From a virus, in the IMG/VR virus record IMGVR_UViG_3300038701_002386, positions 1 to 36,157 of that record: DNA of 36,157 nucleotides, one strand, 5' to 3'. The position numbers were made by a program, and so were the translations under genes. How positions within the stretch are numbered: the first letter of the stretch is position 1; the number at the start of each line of letters is the position of its first letter. Under the pieces are notes generated by a model that did no database searches, had not been told where the DNA came from, and worked only from the letters and a program-made list of their open reading frames with translations. Shown here in pieces: positions 1 to 6,774 of this stretch.

Positions 1-70
1 GAATAGCCTCTGGTACTGTGAGTGAGGCAGCTAACTCTCCTATTGATTTTGCAATTTCTTGGTCGCTCAT
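1..70 (-). CDS. 5' part of a small membrane protein, cut by the window edge
   Basis: The first 23 codons (begins MSDQEIAKSIG) of the gene that is complete at 35974-36099 near the other end. The two copies are identical as far as this one goes, except for the last two bases at the contig edge. This is best read as one gene seen twice because the genome is circular or terminally redundant. The start is preceded by the leader TTTACTTTAGAGAG with no spacer to ATG. See the complete copy for the protein description. Confidence 0.75.
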   Translation of the reverse strand, partial: MSDQEIAKSIGELAASLTVPEAI

Positions 71-125
71 CTCTCTAAAGTAAAAAAATAAATATTGAAT
101 CAAGGATCAAAGTCATGCTCTATCA
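3..125. repeat. Left copy of the 123-bp terminal direct repeat
   Basis: Bases 3-125 are identical to 36032-36154, a constant offset of 36029. Identity stops two bases from the left edge and three bases from the right edge, so the repeat occupies the extreme ends of the sequence. This is what an overlap of a circular assembly looks like. A real terminal redundancy, or a pair of attachment sites, is less likely because the repeat runs into both ends. Confidence 0.85.
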
Positions 126-334
126 AGTGGAAGCCAGTAGCTAAATTCCAATCTAAAACCTTTATAGTTTTCTTTTGAGACGGACACCCCTTCTTCTGGC
201 AAAGAAACAATCTTAAAAATGTAGAACCGAAACACTCTCCATCCCATAGGATCTATTCTATGAGCTGCATAGTCACTCGTATTCAAGTAAAATTGCCATT
301 TATTTAGTATTCTTTCTATGTTTCCTATTTTCAT
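113..334 (-). CDS. Small phage protein, function unknown
   Basis: 73 residues starting MKIGNIERIL. I chose this start, not one 23 codons upstream, because it follows the leader CTTTTACTTTAGAGAG seen before other genes of this operon, and the longer version would overlap the upstream gene by 16 bases. The protein is rich in aromatic residues (FRFYIFKIV, FSYWLPL) and has no membrane segment or motif I recognise. It ends in TGA. It is one of the last genes of the leftward early operon; across the circular join the next gene is the 41-residue membrane protein. Confidence 0.6.
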   Translation of the reverse strand: MKIGNIERILNKWQFYLNTSDYAAHRIDPMGWRVFRFYIFKIVSLPEEGVSVSKENYKGFRLEFSYWLPLDRA

Positions 335-387
335 CTCTCTAAAGTAAAAGGGTAAAAGAGCAGTTTTTGTCGTGCTCAGGACGGGGG

Positions 388-642
388 TTAGTTTATTGGC
401 CACAAAACAAGAGCTGGCTTGCCCTCTCCTACAGACCCTTCATCATGACCTTGTTCTTTTAGCTCATCTGTTAATTTTTCATAATACACCTCTCCCGAGT
501 ATGAGGAATCGGCGTCATACACTGAATTATCGTCAATTCCATCAAGCGGACTAAAACTATTGCCTTCTGAATCTTTTTGCAGAATTACAATTCTGTTTTC
601 ATCGACGGCTTCAAGTTGTTTTTTGAGTTCTTTTACTGTCAT
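388..642 (-). CDS. Conserved small phage protein (TVKEL... VLWPIN type)
   Basis: 84 residues. It opens with MTVKELKKQLEAVDENRIVI and ends with ALVLWPIN, separated by an acidic stretch with DSEGNSFSPLDGI. This beginning and end recall a widespread family of small phage early proteins of unknown role; the resemblance is from memory, not a search. The charge is strongly negative, a trait shared with DNA-mimic inhibitors, but nothing shows such a role. The leader is A/T-rich, without a Shine-Dalgarno sequence. Confidence 0.6.
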   Translation of the reverse strand: MTVKELKKQLEAVDENRIVILQKDSEGNSFSPLDGIDDNSVYDADSSYSGEVYYEKLTDELKEQGHDEGSVGEGKPALVLWPIN

Positions 643-750
643 ACCAATAAAATAAAAAAATAAATGTTCAGCTTGAGGGCTGGTTGATAGGGGTGAGAGG
701 TTTCAGCACGAGTATTCTCAGGCCGCTTACTCTCCCCCATCAATCAACGC

Positions 751-1026
751 TCAATTACTTGTCTCTCTTTCCCCTTCCTCTAACCCTTCTTCATAAGCCT
801 CTTGTACTATCTCATCGTGTTTCTGAATTATTGTTTCAGCGTAGTACATTGGCTTTGAAAGCAGGTTTCCTGTGAGGTGTTGATAAACTTTTCCTACTTG
901 CCGATAAACAAATATCAAATCAATCATTTCATTCTTCACTTTCTTCATATCTAGCTTGTTATCAGTCATAAGAAGAGGTTTCCAAATCTCTTCAAAATCT
1001 TTTTCTGCTTGTATTTCTTCCTTCAT
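751..1026 (-). CDS. Conserved small phage protein, helical
   Basis: 91 residues, predicted largely helical. The middle reads VYQHLTGNLLSKPMYYAETI, resembling a set of small phage early proteins of unknown function that share an 'LTGG-LSKP' core. The C terminus is highly acidic (EEGLEEGERE). The neighbour on the upstream side ends 3 bases before this start, so the two are probably co-transcribed and translationally linked. No enzyme motif is visible. Confidence 0.65.
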   Translation of the reverse strand: MKEEIQAEKDFEEIWKPLLMTDNKLDMKKVKNEMIDLIFVYRQVGKVYQHLTGNLLSKPMYYAETIIQKHDEIVQEAYEEGLEEGERETSN

Positions 1027-1029
1027 GGT

Positions 1030-1275
1030 TTATTGGGGGTTAGTGATCTCAAATTTTCCAAAAACAAATTTGAATATGCAGTATCCTTTTTTGAGTCCAG
1101 GCAGATCTTTGTAGAGGTGAGTTATAGTGAGAACCATTCGAGGAGAATTATCACTTTTTAAAATGACCAAGTCTCCTACTTCAAAGTCTCTATCGTTGTA
1201 CCTCACTTCAAAGTCTTTTCCTTCCTCTAGAAGATCAAGATATTTTTGCTCTATTTTTAGTTCATGAATTTTCAT
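1030..1275 (-). CDS. DUF3850-like ASCH/PUA-fold protein
   Basis: 81 residues with the pattern HELKI...YLDLLEEGKDFEVRYNDRDFEVGDLVIL...GYCIFKF. This matches DUF3850, a small ASCH-related domain with a PUA-like RNA-binding fold found in phages. The typical signature is an H-x-LKI start, a (F/Y)E-x-R-x-NDRDF core, a GD turn and a final 'GLKxGY' strand; all are present, so the domain is complete. Family knowledge suggests RNA or nucleotide binding, but no reaction is established. It sits in the early operon, 3 bases before the next gene. Confidence 0.8.
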   Translation of the reverse strand: MKIHELKIEQKYLDLLEEGKDFEVRYNDRDFEVGDLVILKSDNSPRMVLTITHLYKDLPGLKKGYCIFKFVFGKFEITNPQ

Positions 1276-1313
1276 AAGTTTTCATTTAGTTATATATCCG
1301 CACAAGCTGTGCA

Positions 1314-1484
1314 TTAGGGGGTGGTTTTAATTTTTTTAGCTTTATACCCCTTACGACTGTAGTAAGTAGCAATGCATGACTTGGCCTTATCTTTCGACAT
1401 TACGGATATATATTTTCCAGACCCAGTTTCATTGGGGTGAGTTATTGCTTCGCCATCTTTAGTGACGATTATGTATGTATCCAT
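1314..1484 (-). CDS. Small basic protein, function unknown
   Basis: 56 residues read directly from the sequence: begins MDTYIIVTKDGEAITHP and ends KAKKIKTTP. The C-terminal third is very basic (RKGYKAKKIK), which suits nucleic-acid binding, but there is no recognised domain. The start follows an A/T-rich leader (TTTTTATATT) with no ribosome-binding motif. It fills the space between two clear early genes in the same direction, which supports it as real. Confidence 0.55.
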   Translation of the reverse strand: MDTYIIVTKDGEAITHPNETGSGKYISVMSKDKAKSCIATYYSRKGYKAKKIKTTP

Positions 1485-1502
1485 AATATAAAAAGTAAGT
1501 AA

Positions 1503-1784
1503 TTAAGCTGTCTTATAATCATCCAATCTCCACTTCTGGCATCTGTCGTCTACCATCTCTCTAGTCTCCTCCTCATCTATCGCTCTCATCTCTAACTCGA
1601 ACGCTTTGGGACACATTCCGTGACTCGCTTGTCCACCTACTGAATGAAGGATATCTTCGAGGATTTTTTTCCGTGTCTCATTCTGATAGGCACAGATCAC
1701 TCGTAGCCACCGTGGGGCGTTCTCTACGTGCTTGAGATTAAAGCCAGGGGTGCAAATATGGTCATGGCTAGGGAAGTCGGTCAT
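1503..1784 (-). CDS. Early protein, function unknown
   Basis: 93 residues if translation begins at MTDFPSHDH. This start overlaps the upstream gene's TGA as ATGA, the usual coupling in this operon; a longer reading frame of 119 codons exists but its extra part lies inside the upstream gene. It contains FNLKHVENAPRWLRVICAYQ and an acidic patch near the end (AIDEEETREM), with two cysteines and two histidines that do not form a clear zinc site. I do not recognise the family. Confidence 0.6.
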   Translation of the reverse strand: MTDFPSHDHICTPGFNLKHVENAPRWLRVICAYQNETRKKILEDILHSVGGQASHGMCPKAFELEMRAIDEEETREMVDDRCQKWRLDDYKTA

Positions 1785-2194
1785 TTGTTCTTCGTTACAA
1801 GGTATTGATAAAGGAACTCGTGGGCTTGTTTTTGTTTTTCCCAGGGTTCGAGGTCTTGCCATCTTTCACAGACTTCTCGATCCCACGAAGCAATCACTGA
1901 CCAATCAAGACTTAGGTCAACATTTCCCAACCTCCTCAACGCCACCCTACAGTGCTCAAGGGTGATGGGGTGGCCGAGGATTATTGCTTCATCCTTTATG
2001 TTTATTTTTGCAGGTGATCTGAGGTTCGGGTGAGAATAGAACTCAAGCCATATTCCGTCCGATTCCTCGTATAGTACACACTCCATACTGTCAGCGGTTC
2101 TTTTGAATCTACACCCAAAACTCAACTTCATAAGCTCTGGCACCAAATCCCGTATCACTCCTTCTAGCTCCGATAATTGTTGTTTTGTGATCAT
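1781..2194 (-). CDS. Conserved phage protein, MITK...SFGC family
   Basis: 137 residues. The start MITKQQLSELEGVIRDLVPE followed by LMKLSFGC, the central IILGHPITLEHC and the late W-rich part resemble a family common in uncultured phage genomes (memory, not a search). Function unknown. The leader TTTTACCTAAAGAGAA abuts the ATG and also contains the stop codon of the gene before it. The downstream gene overlaps its TGA by ATGA, so translation is probably coupled. Confidence 0.65.
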   Translation of the reverse strand: MITKQQLSELEGVIRDLVPELMKLSFGCRFKRTADSMECVLYEESDGIWLEFYSHPNLRSPAKINIKDEAIILGHPITLEHCRVALRRLGNVDLSLDWSVIASWDREVCERWQDLEPWEKQKQAHEFLYQYLVTKNK

Positions 2195-2200
2195 TTCTCT

Positions 2201-2359
2201 TTAGGTAAAAGAATATGTTGTAATAATCCTGATATACGGCATCCCAATTTCATCGGATACGCGTCTTACTGAAAATTGACTCATATTTACGTCTAAGACT
2301 ACCCAGTTTTCCCCATCTACTGATCCTTCGTAATCATAAGTGGTCTTTATTTCTCTCAT
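2201..2359 (-). CDS. Small early protein, function unknown
   Basis: 52 residues, too short for many gene finders. It begins MREIKTTYDYEGSVDGENW and ends YIRIITTYSFT. Alternating hydrophobic and polar residues suggest a small beta-rich fold. Its ATG overlaps the TGA of the upstream gene (GGATGAG), and the leader TTTTTACTTAAAGAGGG is of the repeated type. Its own stop codon TAA lies 6 bases before the next ATG. The tight packing on both sides is the main support. Confidence 0.6.
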   Translation of the reverse strand: MREIKTTYDYEGSVDGENWVVLDVNMSQFSVRRVSDEIGMPYIRIITTYSFT

Positions 2360-2718
2360 CCCTCTTTAAGTAAAAAAGTATCAAGCAATTCAAACAGTTC
2401 TGCTGCTGGGGATTTGAGGATTGTAATAGGCTTTGATGTGTCGTATCTTGCGTCTGGTGAAACTAGCTCCTCACCCCACTCCGCATCTGCCAGTATTTCT
2501 TGGAGGGATTTAGAAACGCAGCCTTCAGTAGCACTTGCCCATAGCTCAGACAAAGCGCCTAGTTCATCTCTTTTAAATCCTCCTGGTTGATCAAACATCC
2601 ACTCCAGGACATCGCCTATCATTATTGGGGGTCTATATGTTGGGCTGCACTCATAGTAATCACAAATACCATCCCCCAACGCCTCTATAATCCGTTCTGT
2701 ATCGTGTTTTGTGATCAT
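2356..2718 (-). CDS. Early protein, MITK... family, function unknown
   Basis: 120 residues when started at MITKHDTERIIEALGDG. This ATG overlaps the stop of the upstream 57-residue gene, and 25 further upstream codons are left out because they lie inside that gene. The N terminus (MITKxxxxxxIxAL) resembles that of the 1781-2194 protein and may be a shared short module. The rest is acidic with several tryptophans and no known motif. It ends in TGA, overlapping the next start (ATGA). Confidence 0.6.
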   Translation of the reverse strand: MITKHDTERIIEALGDGICDYYECSPTYRPPIMIGDVLEWMFDQPGGFKRDELGALSELWASATEGCVSKSLQEILADAEWGEELVSPDARYDTSKPITILKSPAAELFELLDTFLLKEG

Positions 2719-2888
2719 ATAATTGGAAAGTGAGTATTTTCTATAGTTTCTTTCATGTCGTCTAAAGCTGCTTGATACCCTTCTCGAAACCATTTTTCAG
2801 GGTCAGCCATTTCGGGAAAGATGATCCCCCTGAACTCTTTCTTTTGCTTGAGAGTTCTTATTTCCGCGATGATGTGTTTTTTACGCAT
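2715..2888 (-). CDS. Small early protein, function unknown
   Basis: 57 residues: MRKKHIIAEIRTLKQKKEF at the start, then FPEMADPEKWFREGYQAAL and an acidic tail ending NTHFPII. It is helical and amphipathic. The start lies inside the last codons of the upstream NinG-like gene (ATGCGTAA overlap) and its stop overlaps the next ATG, so it sits within a chain of coupled genes. No homologue recognised. Confidence 0.6.
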   Translation of the reverse strand: MRKKHIIAEIRTLKQKKEFRGIIFPEMADPEKWFREGYQAALDDMKETIENTHFPII

Positions 2889-3255
2889 GGGATTTTATTA
2901 TTTCTCTAGCTTCCGAAAGCATTTTTTCTAGGTCTTCTATGGTGTGTTTAACGTTCTTTCGTGATTGTCCGTAGAGATACTCGTGTCTCTCGGGAAAAGT
3001 CTCTTTAAACCACTTTCTAGCGTCTGCTGGGTGCTCTCCCCACCACCGATGACAATCGAAGCAAAGGACTTTGATATTCAGAGGATCGAACTTAAATTGA
3101 TTTCCTCCACTGACGGGGATTACATGAGAAGCCTGACAATAGAACCCTGATTGATACGTGTGACACTTTTGACAGGTGTAGTTGTCTCTGATCTTCACAA
3201 GCAACTTGACTGCATCCATCAATCTTTCTTCGAGATTTTTCTTTTTTTTGGGCAT
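2881..3255 (-). CDS. NinG/Rap-like zinc nuclease (HNH-type)
   Basis: 124 residues. A basic N terminus (MPKKKKNLEER) precedes a zinc site: CQKC near residues 28-31, then QASHVIPVSGGN, FDPLNIKVLCFDCHRWW. The CxxC ... SHxxP ... N ... CxxC layout is that of lambda NinG (Rap), a structure-specific nuclease acting on recombination intermediates, and of related HNH proteins. The length is shorter than lambda NinG (about 200). The neighbourhood (annealing protein, exonuclease, NinB-like protein, SSB) supports a recombination role. A plain HNH endonuclease is the alternative. Confidence 0.7.
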   Translation of the reverse strand: MPKKKKNLEERLMDAVKLLVKIRDNYTCQKCHTYQSGFYCQASHVIPVSGGNQFKFDPLNIKVLCFDCHRWWGEHPADARKWFKETFPERHEYLYGQSRKNVKHTIEDLEKMLSEAREIIKSHA

Positions 3256-3410
3256 TAGACGGAATTATTGAATTTTATGAGACCTTTTACTTCTGGGGCT
3301 TTGAATGATTTTTCCTTAAGAACCCCTGTGACGAGAAAGAACTCGCATTTTTGCTTGATAGTCAGCGGATCTCCACTGCAAGCAACGGTATGTATTTTAA
3401 TTTTTTTCAT
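3255..3410 (-). CDS. Small early protein, function unknown
   Basis: 51 residues, starting MKKIKIHTVACSGDP and ending LIKFNNSV. The stop TAA overlaps the next gene's ATG (TAATG) and the start lies 14 bases inside the end of the upstream gene. The fold is probably a short beta sheet with two cysteines (residues 11 and 22). No match recognised; the tight overlap on both sides is the evidence for the gene. Confidence 0.5.
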   Translation of the reverse strand: MKKIKIHTVACSGDPLTIKQKCEFFLVTGVLKEKSFKAPEVKGLIKFNNSV

Positions 3411-3633
3411 GGGGAAAGGTTATCCAGTCGGGCTTGTTGTTCATTTTGTTTTCTGTAGGGGTGAGTTTTGATTCATATTCTCTTCGGTACCTCATTACGG
3501 TTTCGATGTTAAGAAATGGATATCTGTTGATTACGTATCTCTGTAGTTCTTTTGGATTTTTTAGATATCGCTGTCTTAGATCTGGATCTCTTTTGATCAT
3601 GATGATCAATCCTTCTTCATTTATTGGGTTCAT
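3397..3633 (-). CDS. Small basic helical protein, function unknown
   Basis: 78 residues. The central part DPDLRQRYLKNPKELQRYV followed by RYPFLNIETVMRYRREYE is helical and basic and could bind DNA, as would a small HTH or packaging-type domain, but no family is assigned. The start is supported by ATGA overlap with the TGA of the upstream gene. It lies close after the replication initiator in the operon. Confidence 0.6.
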   Translation of the reverse strand: MNPINEEGLIIMIKRDPDLRQRYLKNPKELQRYVINRYPFLNIETVMRYRREYESKLTPTENKMNNKPDWITFPHEKN

Positions 3634-4034
3634 GATAATTGTTTTAAAGGAATACGATTGCCAGATACTGGGTGGTAATAAGCTAGGAAAGTCTCCAACA
3701 ACCTCGCTTCATTCACGGGCCCTTGATAGACCTCACAACGCCAAACAACTACTTTCTTCCCCTCCACCACCATTGACCCGTGTAGTGCTTCCTGGATCCA
3801 TTTCAGAGCTCCTGAAGCTCGGTCTTCTGGCTTGATATCATGGAGCCGAACCTTGTTTGTTGGATATTCATTACCCTGCAAGTACACAAACGGCTCTCGG
3901 GCTTTTCTAGCTAGGTCTACTGCATCCACCTCGTGTTTGTTAAGGTAGATTTTTGTGGTATCACCTGCTTCTGTGATGGTTGCGTACCGTTTCTTTGTCT
4001 CAGTACTGACTGCAAATGGATTTATGGTTTTCAT
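3630..4034 (-). CDS. Early protein, function unknown
   Basis: 134 residues. It begins MKTINPFAVSTETKKRYATI and contains IYLNKHEVDAVDLARKARE and WIQEALHGSMVVEGKKVVVW. It looks like a mixed alpha/beta soluble protein; I do not recognise it. It follows the replication initiator by 9 bases, so it may assist replication, but that is only position. The leader CTAAAAAATACAC has no Shine-Dalgarno sequence. Confidence 0.6.
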   Translation of the reverse strand: MKTINPFAVSTETKKRYATITEAGDTTKIYLNKHEVDAVDLARKAREPFVYLQGNEYPTNKVRLHDIKPEDRASGALKWIQEALHGSMVVEGKKVVVWRCEVYQGPVNEARLLETFLAYYHPVSGNRIPLKQLS

Positions 4035-4043
4035 GTGTATTTT

Positions 4044-4814
4044 TTAGTAGATCATTGATTCCCGCTGCATTTTTTGAATCTCAAAGAATTTGTCGCGGTC
4101 TTGGTGGTACTTGGAAACTGGCGAAGCTCTTGAGCTTGATTTCTCAGCGTTGCGAAACCAGGTAGAGAGTCGTCTGCGAACCTCGAAGGTTTTCTGTTGC
4201 TTCCATCTGCACGTCTTCCCAGACTTTGAAGGTTCGGTCCAGTAGTCGATGAACTTCTCTAGTTCTGCCTGTGCTGCTTCTTGAGAATTTCCCTTTTGGA
4301 TAACTCCCATTAGGACGTGGTTGTATATTTCTCCCTTGGCAAAAAATTCTTCTGCAATTTCTGCTGGTGTTGGGTCAGACGAAATTTTTTCGTCTGCTGT
4401 ACCCTTCTTTACATTCTTATAATTCTTTACATTCTTGTTAGGGTCGATACCTGGACCGTCCTTGGACCGTCCTTGGTCAACTTTGCGGTCAACTTGCTGG
4501 TGCTCATCCCAATTTTTGATAGTCACTATGCCACCTTTAGCGGTTCGCTTGAGGTCAATCATGCGGTCAGCTTCAAACCTCTTTATCCAATACAAGACCG
4601 TCGACGGTGAGAGACCTAATTCCTTTGCCATTTCTCTCTTTCCCATTAGGAATTGACCAGGTTTTAGAGAAACTTTTTCTCTTTTTGCGTAAAATTCTCT
4701 TTCCTCATGTGAAGCTCTCAGAAGGCACTCAACCCATATGTGAACAGCTTTTGACTCCCTGTATATTGGTGACTTCTTTAGTTTGCGATGTAGTTTTATC
4801 CAGCCGTTTGACAT
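4044..4814 (-). CDS. Replication initiator (replisome organiser) with winged-helix domain
   Basis: 256 residues. The N terminus MSNGWIKLHRKLKKSPIY and the segment FLMGKREMAKELGLSPSTV, then YWIKRFEADRMIDLK, form a winged-helix DNA-binding domain (about residues 50-115) typical of phage replication initiators of the lambda O / DnaD-like kind. A linker (about 115-150) is rich in Lys, Asp, Gly and Asn; the C-terminal half is helical and could recruit the host helicase loader. No helicase or polymerase gene is present, so host replication enzymes must be captured. The linker-coding DNA holds tandem repeats that look like an origin. It follows ssb by 3 bases. Confidence 0.75.
   Translation of the reverse strand: MSNGWIKLHRKLKKSPIYRESKAVHIWVECLLRASHEEREFYAKREKVSLKPGQFLMGKREMAKELGLSPSTVLYWIKRFEADRMIDLKRTAKGGIVTIKNWDEHQQVDRKVDQGRSKDGPGIDPNKNVKNYKNVKKGTADEKISSDPTPAEIAEEFFAKGEIYNHVLMGVIQKGNSQEAAQAELEKFIDYWTEPSKSGKTCRWKQQKTFEVRRRLSTWFRNAEKSSSRASPVSKYHQDRDKFFEIQKMQRESMIY
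4408..4497. other. Candidate replication origin repeats inside the initiator gene
   Basis: Two exact 11-bp tandem copies of TGGACCGTCCT at 4452-4462 and 4463-4473, then GGTCAACTT twice with a 12-bp period (4475-4483 and 4487-4495). Next to them is an A/T-rich stretch with TTTACATTCTT twice, 18 bp apart (4408-4418 and 4426-4436). Iterons plus an A/T-rich unwinding-like element within the initiator gene is the arrangement of lambda ori in gene O. The function is inferred from layout. Confidence 0.55.
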
Positions 4815-4817
4815 AAT

Positions 4818-5234
4818 TTAGAATGGTAAGTCTTCTACAGATATTTGACCGAGGTCTTCTTGGCTAGGGTCTGGGCCTAGATCCTCTGAGGTGTTTTGTT
4901 TTGGCTTTGTGTTAAGCATGATCAGGTTGTCCACGACAATTTCAGTCCGATAGTTTTTGTGGCCTTCCTTTTCCCATGAACGAGTTTGTAGGCGTCCAGA
5001 GAAGAAAGCTTTGTCTCCCTTATGGAGATATTGTCCCGCTATCTCAGCAATTCGACCCCAGAGAACTACGTTGTGATATTCAACATCTTTCTTTCTTTCT
5101 CCTGTGTTTTTATCAGTCCATTCTCGATTAGTAGCCACTGACAAACTGGTGTAGAACTTGCCGTTTTGAGTTTGTTTTACTTCGGGATCTCTTGTGAGAT
5201 TTCCGATGATTTCTGCTTTGTTGAGTGATGACAT
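4818..5234 (-). CDS. ssb: Single-stranded DNA-binding protein
   Basis: 138 residues. An OB fold starts with LNKAEIIGNLTRDPEVKQT and contains FYTSLSVATNREW, VEYHNVVLWGRIAEIAGQYL and KGDKAFFSGRLQTRSW, the classic bacterial SSB pattern (residues 1-105). A short linker leads to the acidic tip EDLPF, which in SSBs docks partner proteins. It coats single strands during replication and annealing. It lies between the NinB-like gene and the initiator in the early operon. Confidence 0.95.
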   Translation of the reverse strand: MSSLNKAEIIGNLTRDPEVKQTQNGKFYTSLSVATNREWTDKNTGERKKDVEYHNVVLWGRIAEIAGQYLHKGDKAFFSGRLQTRSWEKEGHKNYRTEIVVDNLIMLNTKPKQNTSEDLGPDPSQEDLGQISVEDLPF

Positions 5235-5251
5235 ATGAATTGAGTAATGAT

Positions 5252-5638
5252 TTAAAATTCTATTTCATTTGGTAGTGGTATTTGTATATTGAGATCTGTA
5301 GCCGCCCATCTCCTTACTTCCTCTAGGAAGTCTTCAAATGTTTTTGTATCGAGATCTGAAGTGCTCCTAGTAGTTGGAAGCATTCGCTTTTCTACCCTCA
5401 GAAACTTCCACTTGAGGGCTTCGTGCATCTCTTCTCTGGTGTATCCAAGCTCTTGACTTAGGATCGTGATGACCACTCCCCAGTAGTAGCGATTCTGATT
5501 ATTGCTCCTTCCTTTCTTGAGCTTTTTGACGGTCATGACGACACGTCCTGAGAGGCTATTTAAGTACTCTGTAAAGAGTTCTTTGTTGTAAAGGGTGAAC
5601 TTCCCTTTTTCGATCTGTCCTTGGAACGTAGGGGTCAT
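5252..5638 (-). CDS. NinB/Orf-like recombination mediator
   Basis: 128 residues. The core VVMTVKKLKKGRSNNQNRYYWG matches the RS-x-x-QN-x-x-(Y/L)W signature of NinB (lambda Orf), followed by a helical part (HEALKWKFL) and STSDLDTKTFEDFLEEVRRW, again as in NinB. Lambda Orf binds SSB and helps load recombinases. The start overlaps the exonuclease stop (TAATG), and ssb follows directly, which suits an SSB-partner role. The family call rests on motif order, not a search. Confidence 0.75.
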   Translation of the reverse strand: MTPTFQGQIEKGKFTLYNKELFTEYLNSLSGRVVMTVKKLKKGRSNNQNRYYWGVVITILSQELGYTREEMHEALKWKFLRVEKRMLPTTRSTSDLDTKTFEDFLEEVRRWAATDLNIQIPLPNEIEF

Positions 5639-6231
5639 TATTTCGACATAAAGCTGATAATTTCAGTGATTTTCCCTACTCCTTTCTCAAACCCATCTAA
5701 AAGCTTTTCGTGCATCTCCTCATCTGGCTTTATGCGAACGATCACTAGAGATTTTTTAAAGTTTGGATTATACGAAACGTAATCCCACCATTTCCGACCT
5801 GTCACAAGAAGGTTCATTTGAATTTGCCAGATATACTTCGACTCGATAGCGTTTTCGTCGAGGATGTTTTTGAAGTGATTTAGATCTCCTTTGCACTTGA
5901 TCTCTAGCCCTCCATCCTCTCCGATCAAACCGTCTGGGCTACACCCCACAAAATTATCCAATTCAACGAAACCAACTTGATCAACAATATTACCTGTTTC
6001 TAGTTCGTATATGGATCGAGCCTGATCTTCTAGTTCTATACCTCGCTGCATGTTTTCGTTTGTATACCCTTCCTCTTCTCCATTTGAGAAGTATTTAGCC
6101 ATGAGTTTAGTGATGTAGGTATCAAGACCTTTCCCGTTGTTTCCAATCTCCTGAGCGTGAGATGCTGTCATCTTTCCTTTTCGTATCTCATGCCATTCAG
6201 GTGTGCCTTGTTCGATGTTATGAATTTTCAT
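5638..6231 (-). CDS. YqaJ-type (lambda exonuclease-like) recombination exonuclease
   Basis: 197 residues. QGTPEWHEIRKGKMTAS is the typical YqaJ start. The catalytic PD-(D/E)xK site is visible: D100 in GCSPDGLIG and E110/K112 in GGLEIKCK. A QIQMNLLVTG helix follows, as in the family. It would digest one strand of duplex ends, leaving single strands for the annealing protein encoded just upstream (its gene end overlaps this start by 14 bases). Length is normal for the family; nothing is missing. Confidence 0.9.
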   Translation of the reverse strand: MKIHNIEQGTPEWHEIRKGKMTASHAQEIGNNGKGLDTYITKLMAKYFSNGEEEGYTNENMQRGIELEDQARSIYELETGNIVDQVGFVELDNFVGCSPDGLIGEDGGLEIKCKGDLNHFKNILDENAIESKYIWQIQMNLLVTGRKWWDYVSYNPNFKKSLVIVRIKPDEEMHEKLLDGFEKGVGKITEIISFMSK

Positions 6232-6745
6232 TTTCTTGAGCGTTAGAGAGTAGTTGTTGTTTTCGTTCAGTCACGATCTTGTCAAATTCTTTGCCCCTTC
6301 CTTTTCCATTCGATCGCATCTCCTTATAAAACACTGATAGATCTTCAATGGTTTCAATCTTCATGACTTTCTTTTCGTACTCTTGTAGTTCTTTGAGTAG
6401 CTTCATTTCTTTCTCTTCTAGGAACTCTTCCATTTCCTCACTAGAGGCGACGTCACCAGAAGCCATATAACCCAGGTTTGCTAGTGCTCGTCCTACGGCG
6501 ATGGTTTCTAGTTTTTCGAAGTTTTTTTCACCCTTTGAAGGGCCTAGGGATCGACCAGTTGCCTCTGCTGAGCCCTCGTCTTTCTTGTCTTTTAGTACTC
6601 TGGCCTTGAAAGATGTTTGATCTCCATGAAACTCAAATGATGTTTCAATGAGTCCATTAGGGCAATCAGAACGAAACTCTTTGATTCGAGCTGGAACAGT
6701 TGCGTACTCCTTCCCTTTGAGATTGATTGTTTGTACTTTTTTCAT
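6218..6745 (-). CDS. Single-strand annealing protein (ERF/Sak-like)
   Basis: 175 residues from MKKVQTINLKGKEYATVPARI. The segment FKARVLKDKKDEGSAEATG, then KLETIAVGRALANLGYMASG and ASSEEMEEF, is the hallmark of ERF/Sak annealing proteins (usually 'ETxAxGRALAxLGY'). The C-terminal third is charged and helical. I start at residue 45 of the longer open frame because upstream codons overlap another gene and look non-coding. It is paired with the YqaJ-type nuclease, forming a two-component recombination system. Confidence 0.75.
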   Translation of the reverse strand: MKKVQTINLKGKEYATVPARIKEFRSDCPNGLIETSFEFHGDQTSFKARVLKDKKDEGSAEATGRSLGPSKGEKNFEKLETIAVGRALANLGYMASGDVASSEEMEEFLEEKEMKLLKELQEYEKKVMKIETIEDLSVFYKEMRSNGKGRGKEFDKIVTERKQQLLSNAQENENS

Positions 6746-6774
6746 GTATAATGTGATTAGGTTGCTATTAACTT

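Noticed and set aside
3-125. attL/attR pair bounding a prophage
   Set aside because: The repeat is 123 bp, part of a coding sequence, and reaches both ends of the contig; serine integrases need only very short shared cores. Circular overlap explains it better.
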